From Serratia sarumanii (lineage in GTDB: Bacteria > Pseudomonadota > Gammaproteobacteria > Enterobacterales > Enterobacteriaceae), in contig NZ_CP124750.1 in assembly GCF_029962605.1 (NCBI RefSeq), positions 1,922,001 through 1,986,000 of the forward strand: a DNA stretch of 64,000 bases. Direction: 5' to 3'. The translations under genes and the position numbers were made by a program. Of this stretch, positions 63,877-64,000 are shown one piece after another; position 1 is the stretch's first letter, and every line of letters starts with the position of its first letter. The notes beneath the pieces were generated by a model, which was not told the DNA's origin, made no database searches, and was given only the letters and a program-made list of their open reading frames with translations.

Positions 63877-64000
63877 TTACCAGCCTTTGACGGCGTCGCC
63901 CTTGTAGATATCGGCGGCGCTGGCTGCCACTTCATCGGTCTGATAGGCCTTGACCAGATCCTTCACTTTCTCGCTGTCTTTGTTGTCGATGCGGCTGGCG
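63877..64000 (-). CDS. MetQ/NlpA-family substrate-binding lipoprotein, C-terminal part
   Basis: The window ends inside this gene; 41 codons of the C-terminus are visible. 'ASRIDNKDSEKVKDLVKAYQ' and the last residues 'GDAVKGW' match the end of MetQ/NlpA lipoproteins, which bind methionine (or related amino acids) for a MetNI importer. Which paralogue it is cannot be told from this part. Confidence 0.82.
   Translation of the reverse strand, partial: ASRIDNKDSEKVKDLVKAYQTDEVAASAADIYKGDAVKGW

Overview
The window is a contiguous chromosomal stretch of an enterobacterium, almost certainly Serratia marcescens or a very close relative. Gene order follows the enterobacterial core (rluC-yceF-yceD-rpmF-plsX-fabHDG-acpP-fabF-pabC-mltG-tmk-holB-ycfH-ptsG, then hinT-ycfL-lpoB-thiK-nagZ-ycfP-ndh-ycfJ). 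The 317-residue proline iminopeptidase at 40563-41516 matches, as I recall it, the S. marcescens enzyme of known structure. The SdeAB-like efflux locus with a divergent MarA-like regulator and the MntR/MntH pair fit as well. Most coding DNA is GC-rich and evenly biased, so long open frames on the opposite strand are common and have been left out.

Region 1 (1-13400) holds envelope and lipid functions: pseudouridylation, the L32 gene, the fatty-acid synthesis cluster, folate branch, MltG, dTMP kinase, the clamp-loader delta' subunit, and ptsG with a conserved CRP / Mlc / SgrS control region. Region 2 (13400-25400) has the Mn2+ uptake system and its repressor, an SDR/HxlR pair, an orphan solute-binding protein, the hinT-to-ycfP peptidoglycan and salvage operon, NADH dehydrogenase II under an FNR-like site, ycfJ, and an Rrf2 regulator. 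Region 3 (25400-31500) has the RND pump and regulator followed by two tRNA-Ser(GGA) genes. The proximal tRNA is trailed by three ~165-bp tandem repeats, each starting with the last 19 bases of the tRNA, an architecture like the E. coli tyrT/rtT locus.

Region 4 (31900-44650) has an atypical POT-family permease, ghrA, ycdXY, yebE, ptrB, exoX, a 36-residue Lys-rich microprotein, a DksA paralogue that has lost its zinc-finger cysteines and sits behind a Zur-like operator, pip, holE, ftnA, and the yobA-yebZ-yebY copper cluster. Region 5 (44650-49510) starts with the SdsR small RNA and then a short accessory stretch. Its highlight is an unannotated candidate class II microcin precursor (double-glycine-type leader, Gly/Asn-rich body, four cysteines) followed on the same strand by a 72-residue two-helix membrane protein of the size and form of a microcin immunity protein. 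fabV and three small exported proteins follow.

Region 6 (49510-64000) is a catabolic and sensing block: a DcuS/DcuR-type two-component system, a class I aldolase, and a ribose-type ABC importer with two paralogous binding proteins, whose long upstream region carries a 12-bp inverted repeat. Next come an SDR and a four-gene operon that joins a TAXI-TRAP transporter, a GntR/FCD regulator and L-2-hydroxyglutarate oxidase. The window ends inside a MetQ/NlpA-type lipoprotein gene. No insertion sequence, integrase, CRISPR array or rRNA gene was seen.
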